Assembly (NCBI GenBank): GCA_945877005.1
Contig: CAMCQL010000123.1
Coordinates: forward strand, 1-6,079
DNA length: 6,079 nucleotides
Reading direction: 5' to 3'
Source of the DNA: Chryseobacterium gleum
Lineage (GTDB): Bacteria; Bacteroidota; Bacteroidia; Flavobacteriales_D; Crocinitomicaceae
The notes under the pieces were generated by a model. That model saw nothing but the letters and a program-made list of their open reading frames with translations, was not told the origin of the DNA and did not search any database. The position numbers were made by a program, and so were the translations under genes. Positions 4,511 to 6,079 of this stretch are shown here, one piece after another; positions within the stretch are counted from its first letter, which is position 1; the number at the start of each line of letters is the position of its first letter.

Positions 4511-6079
4511 ATGGATCCAATTACACCTTATAAACCAGTCAACAAAGTTAGAATTGTAACAGCAGCTTCATTATTCGATGGTCACGATGCAGCCATCAAT
4601 ATCATGCGACGTATCATACAGACTACAGGATGTGAAGTGATTCATTTAGGACATGACCGTAGTGTAGAGGAAGTGGTAGATTGTGCAATTCAAGAAGATG
4701 CACAAGCAATTGCTATGACTTCTTACCAAGGAGGGCATAACGAGTATTTGAAATACATGTATGATTTATTGCGCGAAAAAGGTGCACCGCATATAAAGAT
4801 TTTTGCTGGAGGAGGAGGTACCATCTTACCTTCCGAAATTGAAGAATTACATGGGTATGGAATTACTCGTATCTATCATCCTGATGATGGTAGAGCCATG
4901 GGGTTACAAGGTATGATCAATGACTTGGTGCAAAAAAGTGATTATCCTTTAGGGAATAATACCGATTTGGATTTAAGTAAATTGGAAGAAAAACATGTTC
5001 CAACGATTGCTAGTGTGATTTCTGCAGCAGAAAATTACCCGGAAGAATCGAAAGAAATGTTGACTGCGGTTCATGAGTTAGCCGAAAATTCTAAAGTTCC
5101 TGTATTGGGGATTACCGGAACAGGTGGAGCAGGTAAATCTTCGTTAGTAGATGAGTTAGTCCGACGTTTTGTATTGGATTTTCCAGAAAAAACAATTGCG
5201 GTGGTATCAGTAGATCCATCTAAACGTAAGACTGGAGGAGCGTTGTTGGGTGACCGTATTCGTATGAATGCGATTAAAAACAAACGGGTATACATGCGTT
5301 CGTTAGCGACACGTCAATCGAATTTAGCTTTATCGAAACACGTTGCGGAAGCAATTTTAGTATTAAAAGCAGCAAAATACGACTTGATCATTTTGGAAAC
5401 TTCTGGAATAGGACAATCGGATACAGAAATATTAGACCATTCGGATGTTTCCTTGTATGTGATGACACCAGAATATGGTGCTGCGACACAATTGGAAAAA
5501 ATTGATATGTTGGACTTTGCAGATGTGATTGCATTGAATAAGTTCGACAAACGAGGTGCCTTGGATGCGTTACGTGATGTGCGTAAACAGTACCAACGTA
5601 ACCATAATTTATGGGACAAAAACACTGATGAAATGCCTGTTTACGGAACAATTGCATCACAGTTTAACGATCCAGGAATGAATACTTTATATTCGGTAAT
5701 TATTCAAACAATCAATGATAAAACAACTGCTTCCTTGACTTCTTCGTTCCAAGTAACAGATGAAATGTCGGAGAAAATTTTTGTAATTCCACCTGAAAGA
5801 ACGCGTTATTTATCCGAAATTTCTGAGAATAACCGTGGCTACGACAAATGGGTAAACCAACAAGTGGAAGTTGCGAGTAAACTGTTCGGACTTCAAAAAT
5901 CGATTGAAACTGTAAGTAAATTGTCCATCGACGACAAAGACAGAATTGTAAAAGGATTGGAAGAGTCTTTTGAAATTGAAAAATTAAACATCGATCCTAA
6001 GAATTTATTGATTCTTGAAAATTGGGAAGCTAAAAAAGCATTATACAAAGATCCAATTTTCAGATTCAAAGTACGTGAT
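4511..6079 (+). CDS. icmF: IcmF-type fused adenosylcobalamin-dependent acyl-CoA mutase (3' end outside window)
   Basis: Translation from ATG 4511 stays open for 523 codons to the window edge; full-length members are about 1,100 residues. The enzyme family interconverts isobutyryl-CoA and n-butyryl-CoA (some members act on related acyl-CoAs) in the cytosol using coenzyme B12. Domain order fits IcmF. Residues 1-150 are the B12-binding domain, with DGHDAA (23-28; H25 is the expected cobalt ligand), SYQGGH (71-76) and GGGGT (100-104). Residues about 180-420 are a MeaB/ArgK-like GTPase chaperone, with P-loop GTGGAGKS (203-210), VDPSKRKTGGALLGDRIRM (234-252), ETSGIGQSD (296-304) and NKFD (343-346). 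From about 430 the linker and start of the mutase barrel domain appear. The substrate-specifying residues of the barrel are not in view, so a methylmalonyl-like or other acyl-CoA substrate cannot be excluded. A TAnnTTCG box lies just upstream. Confidence 0.92.
   Translation, partial: MDPITPYKPVNKVRIVTAASLFDGHDAAINIMRRIIQTTGCEVIHLGHDRSVEEVVDCAIQEDAQAIAMTSYQGGHNEYLKYMYDLLREKGAPHIKIFAGGGGTILPSEIEELHGYGITRIYHPDDGRAMGLQGMINDLVQKSDYPLGNNTDLDLSKLEEKHVPTIASVISAAENYPEESKEMLTAVHELAENSKVPVLGITGTGGAGKSSLVDELVRRFVLDFPEKTIAVVSVDPSKRKTGGALLGDRIRMNAIKNKRVYMRSLATRQSNLALSKHVAEAILVLKAAKYDLIILETSGIGQSDTEILDHSDVSLYVMTPEYGAATQLEKIDMLDFADVIALNKFDKRGALDALRDVRKQYQRNHNLWDKNTDEMPVYGTIASQFNDPGMNTLYSVIIQTINDKTTASLTSSFQVTDEMSEKIFVIPPERTRYLSEISENNRGYDKWVNQQVEVASKLFGLQKSIETVSKLSIDDKDRIVKGLEESFEIEKLNIDPKNLLILENWEAKKALYKDPIFRFKVRD

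Noticed and set aside
5071..5660. Three minus-strand open frames opposite icmF
   Set aside because: They overlap the GTPase domain of icmF, whose motifs are intact on the plus strand; the antisense frames are by-products.

Overview
The window looks like a chromosomal segment from a member of the Bacteroidota, most likely Flavobacteriales. The evidence is AT-rich DNA, no Shine-Dalgarno sequences, TAnnTTTG/TAnnTTCG-type -7 boxes ahead of genes, and a protein set (IcmF-type fused mutase, DUF1653, DUF2461, YqhD-like dehydrogenase) at home in that group. I cannot fix family or genus from the sequence alone.

Layout. At the left edge (1-255, +) is the C-terminal end of a multi-pass membrane protein. 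It converges on a three-gene block read on the minus strand: DUF1653 protein (2486-2268), DUF2461/TIGR02453 protein (2160 or 2187 down to 1474) and an iron-type NADPH alcohol/aldehyde dehydrogenase of the YqhD/butanol dehydrogenase type (1456-296). A strong hairpin at 240-275 separates the convergent ends and probably terminates both. DUF2461 and the dehydrogenase are 17 bases apart and are probably co-transcribed.

The centre (about 2487-4510) is accessory in character. It holds one gene, a DUF4143-type AAA ATPase (2817-3977, +), surrounded by unusual non-coding DNA. A 62-bp block of three 18-bp units at a 22-bp pitch (consensus TTCCGAAWTTRCATAAAC) lies directly before the ATPase and overlaps its probable promoter. 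The same block recurs twice after the gene (3996-4057 and 4163-4224), always in the same orientation, with the same order of unit variants and the same 4-bp linkers. Upstream of the ATPase, 2521-2658 contains a nested series of inverted repeats that could fold into a long interrupted hairpin. A 14-base direct repeat (2491-2504 and 4361-4374) lies at the outer limits of this central region.

The right part (4511 to the edge, +) is the first 523 codons of an adenosylcobalamin-dependent acyl-CoA mutase of the IcmF type: a B12-binding domain, then a MeaB/ArgK-like GTPase chaperone domain, then the start of the mutase part, cut by the window edge.

How it fits together. The flanking genes are ordinary metabolic or conserved-hypothetical genes with no obvious functional link to each other. 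The ATPase with its repeat blocks looks like a self-contained unit sitting between them. The most testable idea is that the ATPase, through its winged-helix or nuclease-like domain, recognises the three-unit blocks, either to control its own promoter or to act on the DNA between blocks. This is inference; the sequence directly shows only the repeats, their geometry and their placement.
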